Assembly (NCBI GenBank): GCA_028716945.1
Contig: JAQUOT010000001.1
Location: 62,001 to 126,000 of the forward strand
DNA length: 64,000 nt
Origin: Candidatus Nanoarchaeia archaeon
GTDB lineage: Archaea > Nanobdellota > Nanobdellia > SCGC-AAA011-G17 > JAFCDX01
Direction: 5' to 3'
Each line of letters begins with the position of its first letter. Position 1 is the stretch's first letter. The translations under genes and the position numbers were made by a program. The notes below the pieces were generated by a model. That model saw only the letters and a list, made by a program, of their open reading frames with translations, made no database searches and was not told the origin of the DNA. This document shows positions 41,619-50,500 of the stretch, piece after piece.

Positions 41619-42668
41619 TTATTTAAATTTCTTCCAGTAAAATAAACCTGCTACTACAATTAATGCCAAAAGTATTAAACCAAGGGTTAAACCGCTTGTT
41701 CCATTATTTCCTGCATCAGTTGTTGCTGCACCTGTAACTGCATTATTTTCTTGTGTTTCTTGAACAGGCTCTTGTTTAGGTTCTTCTATAATTGGGATTG
41801 GAACAACAGGTGTTACTATATTTGTAACTTGTTTTGCTTTACCTCTTGAACTTCCGCCACCGCCGCCTCCACCACTAGATGAAGTTGTAGCTGGACAAAC
41901 ATCCACATTTCCATCACAATTATAATCTATAGATCCACACATAGTTGAACCAGGATGTATATTTCCATCATTATCTATACAATCAGTACTATCTAAAACA
42001 TAATTTAGTACTAATGCACAAGCATTTTGTGTTACTGCTAAATTTCCATATCCATCTGCATCAATATCTTCATAATAATTAGAAAATACTAATCCATCAT
42101 CTATTAGACCATTACAATCATTGTCTTTTGCATCGCAAATTTCTGCTATAGGTATATAATTTGTTAAATCATCAGACCATATTCCTGCTGAACAAGTTTG
42201 AGTATTAGCTAAACATTCTCCAGCGATATTATCTGCTGCTTTAGTTAAAGATTCGTCAATTGAACCATCACAATTATCATCTATATTGTTACATGTTTCT
42301 GTTGCGCCAGGATATATTGTTGCATCTCCATCATTACAATCTACTATTGCACCGGTTGCATCAGTTGAATCGAATCCATCATTATCTAAATCATGAATCC
42401 AATAGGTCATAGTTTGGCGCGCAAATACTAATTTAAAAGCATTATTATCTACAACCTCAAATATACCATTGCCATCAAAATCAAAATTAGCACAATTTGT
42501 AATATAACAATCGGGCATCTGATTAGCCATGATTAAATTCATACATAACCTATCAGGTAATTCAAGAACACCATTCCCATCACAATCTCCCATAAGTACA
42601 GGGTGAGCTAATGTTAAAGGCATTACTAATAGAATAAAAAGTCCTAATATAAATTTTAAATTTTTCAT
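41619..42668 (-). CDS. Exported Ca-binding protein with dockerin-like and MopE-type repeats, membrane anchored
   Basis: 349 residues. Signal peptide (cut near LAHP). A dockerin-like pair follows (GDCDGNGVLELPDRLCMNLIMA and FDFDGNGIFEVVDNNAFKLV). Next come MopE-type repeats (DCNDGDATIYPGATE, CNNIDDNCDGSID, CDAKDNDCNGLID, CGSIDYNCDGNVD), a Gly-rich spacer, a Pro/Glu segment and a C-terminal membrane helix. The many DxDxDG loops bind Ca2+ and the Cys make disulfides. It is a surface protein, possibly supplied with Ca2+ exported by the P-type ATPase. Confidence 0.82.
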   Translation of the reverse strand: MKNLKFILGLFILLVMPLTLAHPVLMGDCDGNGVLELPDRLCMNLIMANQMPDCYITNCANFDFDGNGIFEVVDNNAFKLVFARQTMTYWIHDLDNDGFDSTDATGAIVDCNDGDATIYPGATETCNNIDDNCDGSIDESLTKAADNIAGECLANTQTCSAGIWSDDLTNYIPIAEICDAKDNDCNGLIDDGLVFSNYYEDIDADGYGNLAVTQNACALVLNYVLDSTDCIDNDGNIHPGSTMCGSIDYNCDGNVDVCPATTSSSGGGGGGGSSRGKAKQVTNIVTPVVPIPIIEEPKQEPVQETQENNAVTGAATTDAGNNGTSGLTLGLILLALIVVAGLFYWKKFK

Positions 42669-42784
42669 TTTTGTTTTACCCCTAATCTACACACTTAAGT
42701 ATATAGGTTATCTATTTATTCAATTTAATAGTATTTAAATCTTTTTATTCCTTTACTTCATTTGGTCTATATAAATCTAACCTT

Positions 42785-43144
42785 TTAAGAAAATAATCCT
42801 TTAAACCAATTCCAAATACTACTAAAAAAACTCTTTTCTTGTGTTTCAACAACAGTTTCTCCTGTAATAGATTCTATGGATTTATACACTGGTTCTTCAG
42901 TAACATAAAAACAATCTTTTTCAATTTCAGGAACATATACTTTTTCATTTACTCTACAATGATTATCAAGTAAAGTATAACTTCTTACTGCTTTTCCACC
43001 TTCTACGCATTTAGACCATTCAGTAAAATTATAATCATTTTCAACACAAGTTGTTTCACCAAAATTTTCTTTAAAGGTTTCATTAGAAGCATTTACTAAA
43101 CCAATTACAAATAATAAACTTAAAATTAATAATATCTTTTTCAT
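42785..43144 (-). CDS. Small exported protein with Cys pairs
   Basis: 119 residues from ATG 43144, giving the signal peptide MKKILLILSLLFVIGLVNA; TATATAAA is 27 bases upstream, so the longer frame to 43168 is unlikely. Mature part with four Cys (TTCVEND, WSKCVEGG, DNHCRVN, KDCFYV), resembling a small thrombospondin-1-like module (TEWSKCVEGG), and a C-terminal amphipathic Trp/Phe-rich helix (FFSSIWNWFKGLFS). Role unknown. Confidence 0.7.
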   Translation of the reverse strand: MKKILLILSLLFVIGLVNASNETFKENFGETTCVENDYNFTEWSKCVEGGKAVRSYTLLDNHCRVNEKVYVPEIEKDCFYVTEEPVYKSIESITGETVVETQEKSFFSSIWNWFKGLFS

Positions 43145-43208
43145 TTTAAACCATACCAAGAGGGTCATATATAAATCTAACTCTTTAAGAAAATCAAAAG
43201 ATTTATAA

Positions 43209-43226
43209 ATACCTAAATATAGGTAT
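43209..43226 (+). promoter_or_regulatory. Palindromic operator before the second MNT/HEPN operon
   Basis: ATACCTA-AATA-TAGGTAT, perfect 7-bp arms, overlapping the end of the TATA box (TTTATAAAT, 43202-43210) and lying before the ribosome site AGAGGT (43241-43246). Its place would block polymerase loading; the likely binder is the winged-helix protein encoded next. Confidence 0.6.
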
Positions 43227-43250
43227 ATCTATCCCTAAAAAGAGGTAATA

Positions 43251-43871
43251 ATGATAAAGAAAGAATCAGATATATTATATTGTTTTGCAAAAGAACCCTG
43301 GAAAAAATATACTTTCACAGAATTAAAAAAAGTATCCAAAAAGAAATCTAGAAGTTATATTGAAAACGTTCTTAAAAAATTCGTTAAAGATAAAATTATA
43401 AAACAAGAATATGTAAGTCACTTGCCAATTTATTCATTAAATCTTGCTTCAACAAAAGCCAGGATTTTTTCCGGATTTGTTTTAGAATATTTTGGATGGA
43501 ACAAAAAATACATCCCTTACAATAATCTACAAAAATTGATGGATAAAATTTTATATAAAAATTATATCTTTCTTATTACTGGAAGTTATGCTAATGAAAA
43601 ACAAACAAAAAAGTCAGACATAGATATCGTTATTTTAATAGAAGATTTATGTGAATCTAAAAAAGTCTATGCTGAATTATCTCAACTAGCTGAACTTAAT
43701 ATTCCACAAATTCATCTTTATGTATTCAAACACTCTGAATATAAAGAAATGCTTTTAAATAAAGAAAACAATTATGGGAAAGAGATTGCTAAAAATTGTT
43801 TAATCTTAACAGAAGGACAAACTTATATAAAATTAATAAAGGAGGTAATGGAAAATGGATTCAATGGTTGA
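43251..43871 (+). CDS. Winged-helix plus minimal nucleotidyltransferase protein (MNT, putative antitoxin), second module
   Basis: 206 residues: winged helix (1-65, KYTFTELKKVSKKKSRSYIENVLKKFV) and MNT domain with ITGSYANEKQTKKSDIDIVILI, catalytic GS...DxD intact. Start ATG 43251 follows AGAGGTAAT. Role as in the first module: neutralises the partner HEPN and probably represses the operon through the palindrome upstream. Different enough from the first module to be a separate acquisition. Confidence 0.83.
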   Translation: MIKKESDILYCFAKEPWKKYTFTELKKVSKKKSRSYIENVLKKFVKDKIIKQEYVSHLPIYSLNLASTKARIFSGFVLEYFGWNKKYIPYNNLQKLMDKILYKNYIFLITGSYANEKQTKKSDIDIVILIEDLCESKKVYAELSQLAELNIPQIHLYVFKHSEYKEMLLNKENNYGKEIAKNCLILTEGQTYIKLIKEVMENGFNG

Positions 43872-44331
43872 AATTTTTATGGACAGATCCAATAATGAAA
43901 TATCAATAGCAGAATCTCTAAAGAAACTCTCAGAAGACAATAAATTAAAGGAAGAATTTAAGATTCCTGAAAATATGACTTTTTATAGTTCTGTAATATC
44001 TCATTCTTATTATGCTATTTTTTATGCAGCAAAAGCAATTTTATTAACTAAAGGGATAAAAACTTCTTCTCCAGAGGTTCATAAAAAAACATTTGAAGAA
44101 TTCAAAATTAATTTAATTGACAATGGTCTTCTTGATGTAAAATTATTAAAAATATATAAAGAAATGGTTGTAAAAGCAGATGAATTACTTGAAATATTTA
44201 AAGTAGAAAAAGGAAAGAGGGGAGACTTTACTTATAAAACAATACCCCAAGCAAATAAAGGACCTGCTGAAGAATCTTTAAGAAACTCAAAATTTTTTGT
44301 TTCAAATATATTAAAAATTATTCAAAATTAA
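43855..44331 (+). CDS. HEPN-domain protein (putative RNase toxin), second module
   Basis: 158 residues. HEPN helices with SSVISHSYYAIFYAAKAILLTKGI and the motif RGDFTY (Rx4Y) near residue 122. It overlaps the MNT gene by 17 nt with the strong site AGGAGGT before its ATG. Helical and soluble, so a cytoplasmic RNase controlled by the partner. Confidence 0.8.
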   Translation: MDSMVEIFMDRSNNEISIAESLKKLSEDNKLKEEFKIPENMTFYSSVISHSYYAIFYAAKAILLTKGIKTSSPEVHKKTFEEFKINLIDNGLLDVKLLKIYKEMVVKADELLEIFKVEKGKRGDFTYKTIPQANKGPAEESLRNSKFFVSNILKIIQN

Positions 44332-45113
44332 ACCAACGCACTCTTTAAAGAATCTCTACAAATACAATGATCATAATTTATTTTTTCAATAACTTTAACT
44401 AAAATATTTTTAACATTGTCTGCATTTTTTTTCATAGTATTAAATATTTGCTCCCAACTAACATTCTCTTTATGCTCCATAAAACAATCATAATCAGTTA
44501 CCATTGCAATAGCTTGATAACATAAACCTGCTTCTCTAGCTAAAACAACTTCAGGAACAGTTGACATATTAACAATATCTCCACCAAATTTTTGATTCAT
44601 TAAACTTTCTGCTCTTGAAGAAAATCTTGGACCTTCAATTGTAACAACAGTCTTATCAGTTTGATAATCTAATTTTAATTCTTTTATTGTTTGTCCAATT
44701 AATAATCTCAAAGCTCTACAAAAAGGCTCTTCCATAGATATATGACATACTTTTCCTTTTTCAAAGAAAGTTTGTTTTCTTTTAGTTGTTCTATCAATAA
44801 ATTGATTAGGCAATACTAAAGTTCCTGGTTTTATTTTTTTATTTAAAGAACCACAAGCAGTTGTAGCAATTATATGAGTACAACCTAATTTTTTAAGAGC
44901 AAAAATATTTGCTTGAGAATTTACATTTGTAGGCATGATAGTATGATCTTTTCCATGTCTGGATAAAATAACAACATCAACATTATTTATTTTTCCACAA
45001 ACTAATTTAGAACTTGGTGATCCATATGGAGTTTTTACACTAACTTCTTTGTAATCATTCAATAAACCTGGATTATCCAACCCAGAACCCCCAATAATAC
45101 CTATTTTTACCAT
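44328..45113 (-). CDS. mtnP: S-methyl-5'-thioadenosine / purine nucleoside phosphorylase
   Basis: 261 residues. IGIIGGSGLDN at the N-terminus, SRHGKDHTIMPTNVN, TTACGSLN, EGPRFSSRAES and NMSTVPEVVLAREAGLCYQAIAMVTDYDCF fit the MTAP/6-oxopurine group. The DYDCF segment favours adenine-type substrates (methylthioadenosine). The C-terminal extra Cys pair (CICRD) resembles the thermostabilising CxC of archaeal enzymes. Ends convergent with the HEPN gene (4-nt overlap). Confidence 0.88.
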   Translation of the reverse strand: MVKIGIIGGSGLDNPGLLNDYKEVSVKTPYGSPSSKLVCGKINNVDVVILSRHGKDHTIMPTNVNSQANIFALKKLGCTHIIATTACGSLNKKIKPGTLVLPNQFIDRTTKRKQTFFEKGKVCHISMEEPFCRALRLLIGQTIKELKLDYQTDKTVVTIEGPRFSSRAESLMNQKFGGDIVNMSTVPEVVLAREAGLCYQAIAMVTDYDCFMEHKENVSWEQIFNTMKKNADNVKNILVKVIEKINYDHCICRDSLKSALV

Positions 45114-45134
45114 TAATATTCGTAGAGGAGAAAA

Positions 45135-46481
45135 TTATTTAAACCTTATTATAGAATTTACTGTTTTTAAAACTACCTTTATATCCTCAATTGTTATTAA
45201 TTTTAATAAAAATAATAAAGGTATTACTAAAAGAATTAAGATTAATCCATAATATTTTAGATAATAAGCTAATAATATTGTAAAAGACAAAGGATAAACC
45301 CATATAAAATTCTTTAAATGCCCTATCTTTAAACTTAATAAAGTAAAAGCAAGTATGTTTGCTAGTAATGTAGCAAAACAAATACCAAACAAACCATATT
45401 TAGGTATTAAAACTATATCTAAAATTATATTTAATGAAGCTGCAGCAACAATTGAAAATAAAGATTTTCCTGGTTCTAATTTTCCTGACAAATATGTACT
45501 TGAAAGAATCCAAAATGTAAAGAATAACATACCTATAGATAGTATTATAGCATATACTTCAATACCAATATATTTTGGGAAAAATATTTTTATTAACAAA
45601 GGCATAATGGAAGCAATAAAAATTGTTAATAACAAAGAAAAAGAATAAGATATTCTTGATGCACGATTCAAAATATTTTTAGATCTTTTTGAGTTTTTTA
45701 ATTCAGATATTCTTGTAAGTAAAAATAAAGAGATTGCAGCAGGAATTGCAGGAACGATATTTGAAATAGCGCTAGCAATACCATATTTAGCTACGTTTTC
45801 GAATGTTGATAAGGCTCCTAAAATTATCGTGTCTATCCAACCCATAATAGAAACAGAAACAGCAATGATAGAGATTATCAACCCTTTTTTAATATATTCG
45901 AATACAACAGGAAATTTAAGCTTTACATCTAATATTATTTTCAAAAGTTCTTTTCTTGTTAAATAAATAATTCCCAAGGAAGAAAATAAATACCCCAAAG
46001 AGTACCCTAATGTAATCCCTAATTTATCTAAATCTTTTAGAAGAAAAACGAAAATTAAAGTTATTATTATCCATGCAAGATTAAAAAATCTTAATAAATG
46101 ATATTTATATTGCATACAAAGGATAGCAGATCCAATTCCATTAAAAAGTAAAAAAGGTAAAGCAATAACAAAAGGAAGTACCCAACTATAACTAATTGAA
46201 ATAAATAAACCTGCTATGAAAAATATTACATTTAAAATAATTAAAAAATAAAAAACAGACGAAACATCTTTTTTATTAATCATCCAAGGAACTAATAGAT
46301 TAGGAAGACCCATTACACTAAAAAAAAGAACCAAATTAAAGATTGATAGTACAAAAGATATTTTCCCATAAGAAGATACTGCATAATAATTAGCTAATAC
46401 TAATAAAAGTAAATAAGTTATAAACTTTGATAACCACCCCAATCCAAAAATATAAACTATCTCTTTTTTACCTTTTTCCAT
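45135..46481 (-). CDS. Polysaccharide flippase (MOP superfamily, Wzx-like)
   Basis: 448 residues with about 14 membrane helices, the size and pattern of O-antigen/polysaccharide translocases. The helix-loop signatures ALSTFENVAKYGIASAISNIVPAIPAAI and NIILDIVLIPKYGLFGICFATLLAN are typical. It should flip lipid-linked glycans to the outside. It is the distal gene of a minus-strand set (48579 to 45135) with glycosyltransferase, methyltransferase and radical SAM genes. Confidence 0.85.
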   Translation of the reverse strand: MEKGKKEIVYIFGLGWLSKFITYLLLLVLANYYAVSSYGKISFVLSIFNLVLFFSVMGLPNLLVPWMINKKDVSSVFYFLIILNVIFFIAGLFISISYSWVLPFVIALPFLLFNGIGSAILCMQYKYHLLRFFNLAWIIITLIFVFLLKDLDKLGITLGYSLGYLFSSLGIIYLTRKELLKIILDVKLKFPVVFEYIKKGLIISIIAVSVSIMGWIDTIILGALSTFENVAKYGIASAISNIVPAIPAAISLFLLTRISELKNSKRSKNILNRASRISYSFSLLLTIFIASIMPLLIKIFFPKYIGIEVYAIILSIGMLFFTFWILSSTYLSGKLEPGKSLFSIVAAASLNIILDIVLIPKYGLFGICFATLLANILAFTLLSLKIGHLKNFIWVYPLSFTILLAYYLKYYGLILILLVIPLLFLLKLITIEDIKVVLKTVNSIIRFK

Positions 46482-46487
46482 TTTAAA

Positions 46488-47291
46488 TTAAGCTTTTAAA
46501 TCTTCTATTCTATTGCAATAAACCTTGTTCTTGAAATCTTTTCTCATTGTCTTTAAATCAGGATATACTTTATGTAACCTATCACAAGGCATTAATTCTC
46601 CTTTTGCAGTCACGTATATTTTATGTTTTCCTGCAGGACAAGTATTCCATCCAGCCCAGAACATGTTATCTTCTCTTACAATAGGATCATTTCTGTATTT
46701 GAAATAAGTTTCTCTATCAAAAAGTTTAACCAAACTTCCAGAAGGAACATTCCATAGAACATGCCAGTTGCTTTTTCTTGCTTCTATCATTGCTTGTTCA
46801 ATATATTCTCTATTAGGTTTTGTATTTGTAACACTTAAACAAACATTTATTCCTTTAGCAGCAGATCTAACAATATCTAATTTATTTATGTAATTTTTAC
46901 CATAACTCAATTGTAAAGTGTTAAGTCCAGCTTTTTTTAAGTTTCTTAATTTTTCTTCTGTAAGTAAAACTCCATTTGTAACCATACTTACTACAACTCC
47001 TTTAGGAATTGCTTCTATTATTTCACAAATATCTTTTCTAAGTAAAGGTTCCCCACCTGTAATATTAATATGAAATGGTTTATATTTTTTAACAATATCT
47101 TTAACTTGTTCTTGAGTCAAGAAAGCAGGATCTTTTAAATCACCAGCATAACATCCAGGACAATTTTGATTGCAAGCATAAGTCACAGCTAATTCCATGG
47201 ATTTAACTTTACAAGTAAAATAGTTTATTATTTGACTGGGTCTTTTAAGATATCTTCTCTGTCCAAACATTTTTCTTAATCTTACTAACAT
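46488..47291 (-). CDS. Radical SAM protein with SPASM-like C-terminus
   Basis: 267 residues. Cluster motif CNQNCPGC (about 40-47), GGEPLLR and TNGVLL are standard radical SAM elements. The C-terminal cysteines (NTCPAGKHKIYVTAKGELMPCDRL) suggest an auxiliary iron-sulfur cluster. Members modify peptides or sugars, or make cofactors. Context in a surface-glycan set suggests sugar or lipid modification, but the substrate is unknown. Its start overlaps the end of the methyltransferase gene by 7 nt. Confidence 0.82.
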   Translation of the reverse strand: MLVRLRKMFGQRRYLKRPSQIINYFTCKVKSMELAVTYACNQNCPGCYAGDLKDPAFLTQEQVKDIVKKYKPFHINITGGEPLLRKDICEIIEAIPKGVVVSMVTNGVLLTEEKLRNLKKAGLNTLQLSYGKNYINKLDIVRSAAKGINVCLSVTNTKPNREYIEQAMIEARKSNWHVLWNVPSGSLVKLFDRETYFKYRNDPIVREDNMFWAGWNTCPAGKHKIYVTAKGELMPCDRLHKVYPDLKTMRKDFKNKVYCNRIEDLKA

Positions 47292-47854
47292 TTTTTAATC
47301 TCCACTAACATTGTTGGTCCAAAAGGCAATCTGATATGCGATATTCCATAAAAAAGTGAATTAACTGAGCTTGATAAATCTGGCGTTTTTCCAGAAGTGA
47401 ATTTTCTAATATAATAAAGAGGAAGCAAAGGTCCAAAAAGAAATTTAATTCTATAATCACAATTTACATTGTTTTTCTTGAAGAATTCTTTTATGTCTTT
47501 TGAAGAATATCTTCTGTAATGACCAAGAGATTTATCATAATTTGACCAAAGCCATTGATATGCAGGAACAGTAATAATAACTTTTTTGCTTGAAACTCTT
47601 ATAGATTCAGTTAATGCTTTTTGCCAATCTTCAATATGTTCAATAACATCAGATAATATTACTGTGTCAAAAGAATTATCTTTGTAAGGTAATTTAGTTG
47701 CATCTTTATCAATGTTTACTGCGTTTTTAATTAGATGACCACCACAACCAACATTCAAACATTTACCTTCTATCAAACCCTCTACAATTTTTCTTTTATA
47801 TTTGAAATAAAAGTTTAATCTGCCTTGAAGCCATTCTTTGTTAACTTCGTCCAT
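47285..47854 (-). CDS. Class I SAM-dependent methyltransferase
   Basis: 189 residues from ATG 47854, with GGTGG about 9 nt upstream; a GTG at 47866 would add 4 residues. Motif I NVGCGGH, acidic loop NIDKDATKLPYKDNSFDTVILSDVIEHI (motifs II/post-I). The family methylates sugars or small molecules in polysaccharide loci. The C-terminal hydrophobic stretch (YGISHIRLPFGPTMLV) may touch the membrane. Overlaps the preceding glycosyltransferase by about 40 nt. Confidence 0.82.
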   Translation of the reverse strand: MDEVNKEWLQGRLNFYFKYKRKIVEGLIEGKCLNVGCGGHLIKNAVNIDKDATKLPYKDNSFDTVILSDVIEHIEDWQKALTESIRVSSKKVIITVPAYQWLWSNYDKSLGHYRRYSSKDIKEFFKKNNVNCDYRIKFLFGPLLPLYYIRKFTSGKTPDLSSSVNSLFYGISHIRLPFGPTMLVEIKKC

Positions 47855-48579
47855 TTTAATTTCCACCAGAGTTTGAACATATATAAGAATATTTTAGATT
47901 CTCTAGGAATATTTAATTTTGACCATCTCATTTCCTGCCATCTAACTGGAATTACATCTATACTATATCCTAATCTGTTTGCATAAACTAACATTTCTGC
48001 ATCCCAAAACATGCTTCTCATTTTGTTTCCAACACCAGTATATTGTACAATATGATTTATTGTATCTTTATGGAATGCCTTGAATCCACAAAAATGATCT
48101 CTGCTTCCCATAGTAAAATCAAAAAATAAAGATTTAGTAAGATAATTGAAAAATTTGCTTATAAAATATCTTTTTGTACTTCTCTTTGCATTGCTTGATT
48201 CATTGTATCTATCTCCAATAACTACATTTTTCTTAGTAACCATAGAATATAATTTTGGTAAGTCTATAATATCTGTAGATAAATCCGCATCTGTAAAAGC
48301 AAGAATATCTCCTTTTGCTAATGCAAAACTTCTTATCAAATTTTCTCTTCTTGTTGGTTTTACACCTTCATAATGTATGGCTCTTATCTCTTTAAAGTCT
48401 TTAGATAATTTATCTGCTATCTCTTTAGTTCTGTCTTTAGAACAATCATTTACTATATTAATTTCAAAGGAAAATTTAGGGTCTTGTTTTTTATAATCTC
48501 TTAAAACAGCTAAAATCTTCTTAGTATTATCTTCCAAACATCTTTCTTCATTATAACATGGAACGAACAAACTTAGCAT
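47815..48579 (-). CDS. Glycosyltransferase family 2 (dolichol-phosphate mannose synthase-like)
   Basis: 254 residues. FVPCYNEE at the N-terminus, NDCSKDRT, a DxD equivalent ALADADLS-type (AFTDADLSTD) and GVGNKMRSMFWDAEML fit GT2 enzymes that transfer sugars to polyprenyl phosphate. No C-terminal membrane domain, so it is peripheral. It starts the minus-strand set and diverges from the deacetylase-like gene. Confidence 0.85.
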   Translation of the reverse strand: MLSLFVPCYNEERCLEDNTKKILAVLRDYKKQDPKFSFEINIVNDCSKDRTKEIADKLSKDFKEIRAIHYEGVKPTRRENLIRSFALAKGDILAFTDADLSTDIIDLPKLYSMVTKKNVVIGDRYNESSNAKRSTKRYFISKFFNYLTKSLFFDFTMGSRDHFCGFKAFHKDTINHIVQYTGVGNKMRSMFWDAEMLVYANRLGYSIDVIPVRWQEMRWSKLNIPRESKIFLYMFKLWWKLKWTKLTKNGFKAD

Positions 48580-48684
48580 TTTATAACCCTTTAAACAGTG
48601 ATTTTATAGGCAATAATAAACTTTATAAATTTTTGGGCTTATAGTTCTTAAGTAAAGAAGTGGCATATATTTGATGTGGGGGGC

Positions 48685-49215
48685 ATGAGTAAGATTAAGA
48701 GATATTTAATACATACAGAAAAGATTTGGAATGATACTAATTGGAATAATTTAACAGAATTTCTAAAAGTACATGGAAAGGAATCTCATGTGTTTGTTAT
48801 GCCACCGCAATATGAATATCAATACTCTGTCTTGGGATTTAGAGGTTCAAAAGAGGAATTGAACAAAATTTTAACTAAAAGATATGTAGAATTAGCAGAA
48901 TTACAAAAAGTTTATGGCTTTTCAACAGGTATACATCTGCACGTAAGCATTCATACCAAAGACGTATCTGAAAAAGCTAAAGCAGAAATGTTAGATACAG
49001 GAATGAAATGTTTATCTAAGTATTTTAAAATTGATGGAATAACTTTTGGTTGGTATAAATACGATGATTATCTAAACAATCTTTGTAAAATTAACAATTT
49101 AGCAGTAATGCATTACAATTTTTTCTCAGTTAATTTACACGATTATGATTTACCAATATCCAAATCCAAAATTGCAGAAGAATGGTTAAGAGCTTTGGTG
49201 AGAAAGTTAAGATGA
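48685..49215 (+). CDS. Polysaccharide deacetylase-like (NodB fold) protein
   Basis: 176 residues from ATG 48685. FSTGIHLHVSIHTKDVSEKAKAEML (HxHxxxH-like), FGWYKYDDYL and NLHDYDLP recall the NodB-fold carbohydrate esterase proteins often found beside FemAB-type proteins in surface loci. The typical catalytic TFDD is not seen, so activity is uncertain. The frame also reads from GTG 48676. A five-codon ORF (ATG 48674, stop TGA 48686-48688) overlaps this start. Its end overlaps the next start (ATGA). Confidence 0.55.
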   Translation: MSKIKRYLIHTEKIWNDTNWNNLTEFLKVHGKESHVFVMPPQYEYQYSVLGFRGSKEELNKILTKRYVELAELQKVYGFSTGIHLHVSIHTKDVSEKAKAEMLDTGMKCLSKYFKIDGITFGWYKYDDYLNNLCKINNLAVMHYNFFSVNLHDYDLPISKSKIAEEWLRALVRKLR

Positions 49216-49829
49216 AAGACATAAATGCAACGGTAATAGTAAATATAGAACCTTCAGAAGAAGATATACTTAAAAATTTACAAAAAGATGCAAGATGGGG
49301 ATTAAACAAAGCAAAGAATGAAGGATTAACTGTAAGAGAAATAAGTTCAGATGAAGAGTGGAATAATTTTTATGAAGTTTACAAAAAAACAGTAATTGAA
49401 GGTGGAATAAATCCCGATTCACTTGAAGAATTAAAAAAGAACACTGCGGTTTTATTTATTTGTGAAAAAGAAGGGAAAATAATTGCAGGAGCAGGAATAT
49501 TTTTTACAGATATGTATGATAAAGAGATTCCAAGACTTTACATCAATGCTTCTTTACGAGAATATCTCAATTCTCAGCCAAATAATTTACTTTATTGGAA
49601 TTGTCTTACCTGGGCTAAAAATAAAGGATATAAAAAATTTGATCTAGGTGGATGGCAGATAAATGCACAAGGACATTTGGTTGGAGTAAACAAATTCAAA
49701 GAAAGATGGGGGGAAGTAGTTTATTACAAAAAAGATTATCCTTTTCCATTAGCAATTGGAAGAAAATTAATAAGGAATGTAAAAGTTGCTAGATGGACCT
49801 GGGATAGAATAAAAGGAAGACCCCTATAA
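49212..49829 (+). CDS. FemAB/GNAT-like acyltransferase
   Basis: 205 residues from ATG 49212 (ATGA overlap with preceding stop; the 10-codon longer frame is not supported). DARWGLNKAKNEGLTVRE, FYEVYKKTVIEGG and the C-terminal LGGWQINAQGHLVGVNKFKERWGEVVYYKKDY match the FemAB-like family, which joins aminoacyl or other acyl groups to cell-wall precursors. In archaea the acceptor is not peptidoglycan and must be a surface sugar or lipid. Confidence 0.78.
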   Translation: MKDINATVIVNIEPSEEDILKNLQKDARWGLNKAKNEGLTVREISSDEEWNNFYEVYKKTVIEGGINPDSLEELKKNTAVLFICEKEGKIIAGAGIFFTDMYDKEIPRLYINASLREYLNSQPNNLLYWNCLTWAKNKGYKKFDLGGWQINAQGHLVGVNKFKERWGEVVYYKKDYPFPLAIGRKLIRNVKVARWTWDRIKGRPL

Positions 49830-49830
49830 A

Positions 49831-50499
49831 ATGAACCCAGACGAAGAAAATAAAAAAGCTTACGAAACAGACGAATCTATAACACATTATGGTATTGAAT
49901 ATATAACTCCTTCTGAACAAAAATTAATTGAAGAATATTTCAAAGGAAAGATTTTAGATTTAGGTTGTGGATGTGGAAGAACAACAAAATATCTTGCAGA
50001 TAAAAAATATAATGTTATTGGTGTAGAAATTGTAAAAGGAATGGTTGATCTTGCAAAAAAAAGATATTCTAAGATTAAATTTATAGTAGGAGATGCTTGT
50101 AAATTAGATTTTCCTGATAAAACCTTTGATGTAGTTTTTTTCTCTTATAATGGAATGGATTATATCTTCCCAGAAGAAAAAAGAATTTTAGCAATTAAGG
50201 AAATTTCAAGGGTTTTAAAAAATGGAGGAATCTTCGTCTATAGTTCTCATAATCCAAGAGCTTTATTGAAACAATTTAGACCAAAATTTATTCTTAGAAA
50301 CATATTTAAAGGGACTATTTTTTCTAAATACAAATATGAAAAACAAGATTTTGGAAATCTTTGCACATATTACGCTAGTCCAAAAAAACAAAAGATTTTA
50401 GTTGAAAAAAACAGCCCAATGACCTTACTTAAAATGCATGTTGATAAAAAAGACAAGCTTCATCCTCATTATGTTTTCATAAAAATGGAGAAAAATTAA
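49831..50499 (+). CDS. Class I SAM-dependent methyltransferase
   Basis: 222 residues. Motif I LDLGCGCGRTTKYL (about 40-53), VEIVKGMVDLAKKRY, GDACKLDFPDKTFDVVFFSYNGMDYI. Methyltransferase_11/25-type. It follows the FemAB-like gene at 1 nt and precedes the radical SAM gene at 1 nt. Likely methylates a surface glycan or glycolipid. Confidence 0.83.
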   Translation: MNPDEENKKAYETDESITHYGIEYITPSEQKLIEEYFKGKILDLGCGCGRTTKYLADKKYNVIGVEIVKGMVDLAKKRYSKIKFIVGDACKLDFPDKTFDVVFFSYNGMDYIFPEEKRILAIKEISRVLKNGGIFVYSSHNPRALLKQFRPKFILRNIFKGTIFSKYKYEKQDFGNLCTYYASPKKQKILVEKNSPMTLLKMHVDKKDKLHPHYVFIKMEKN

Positions 50500-50500
50500 A

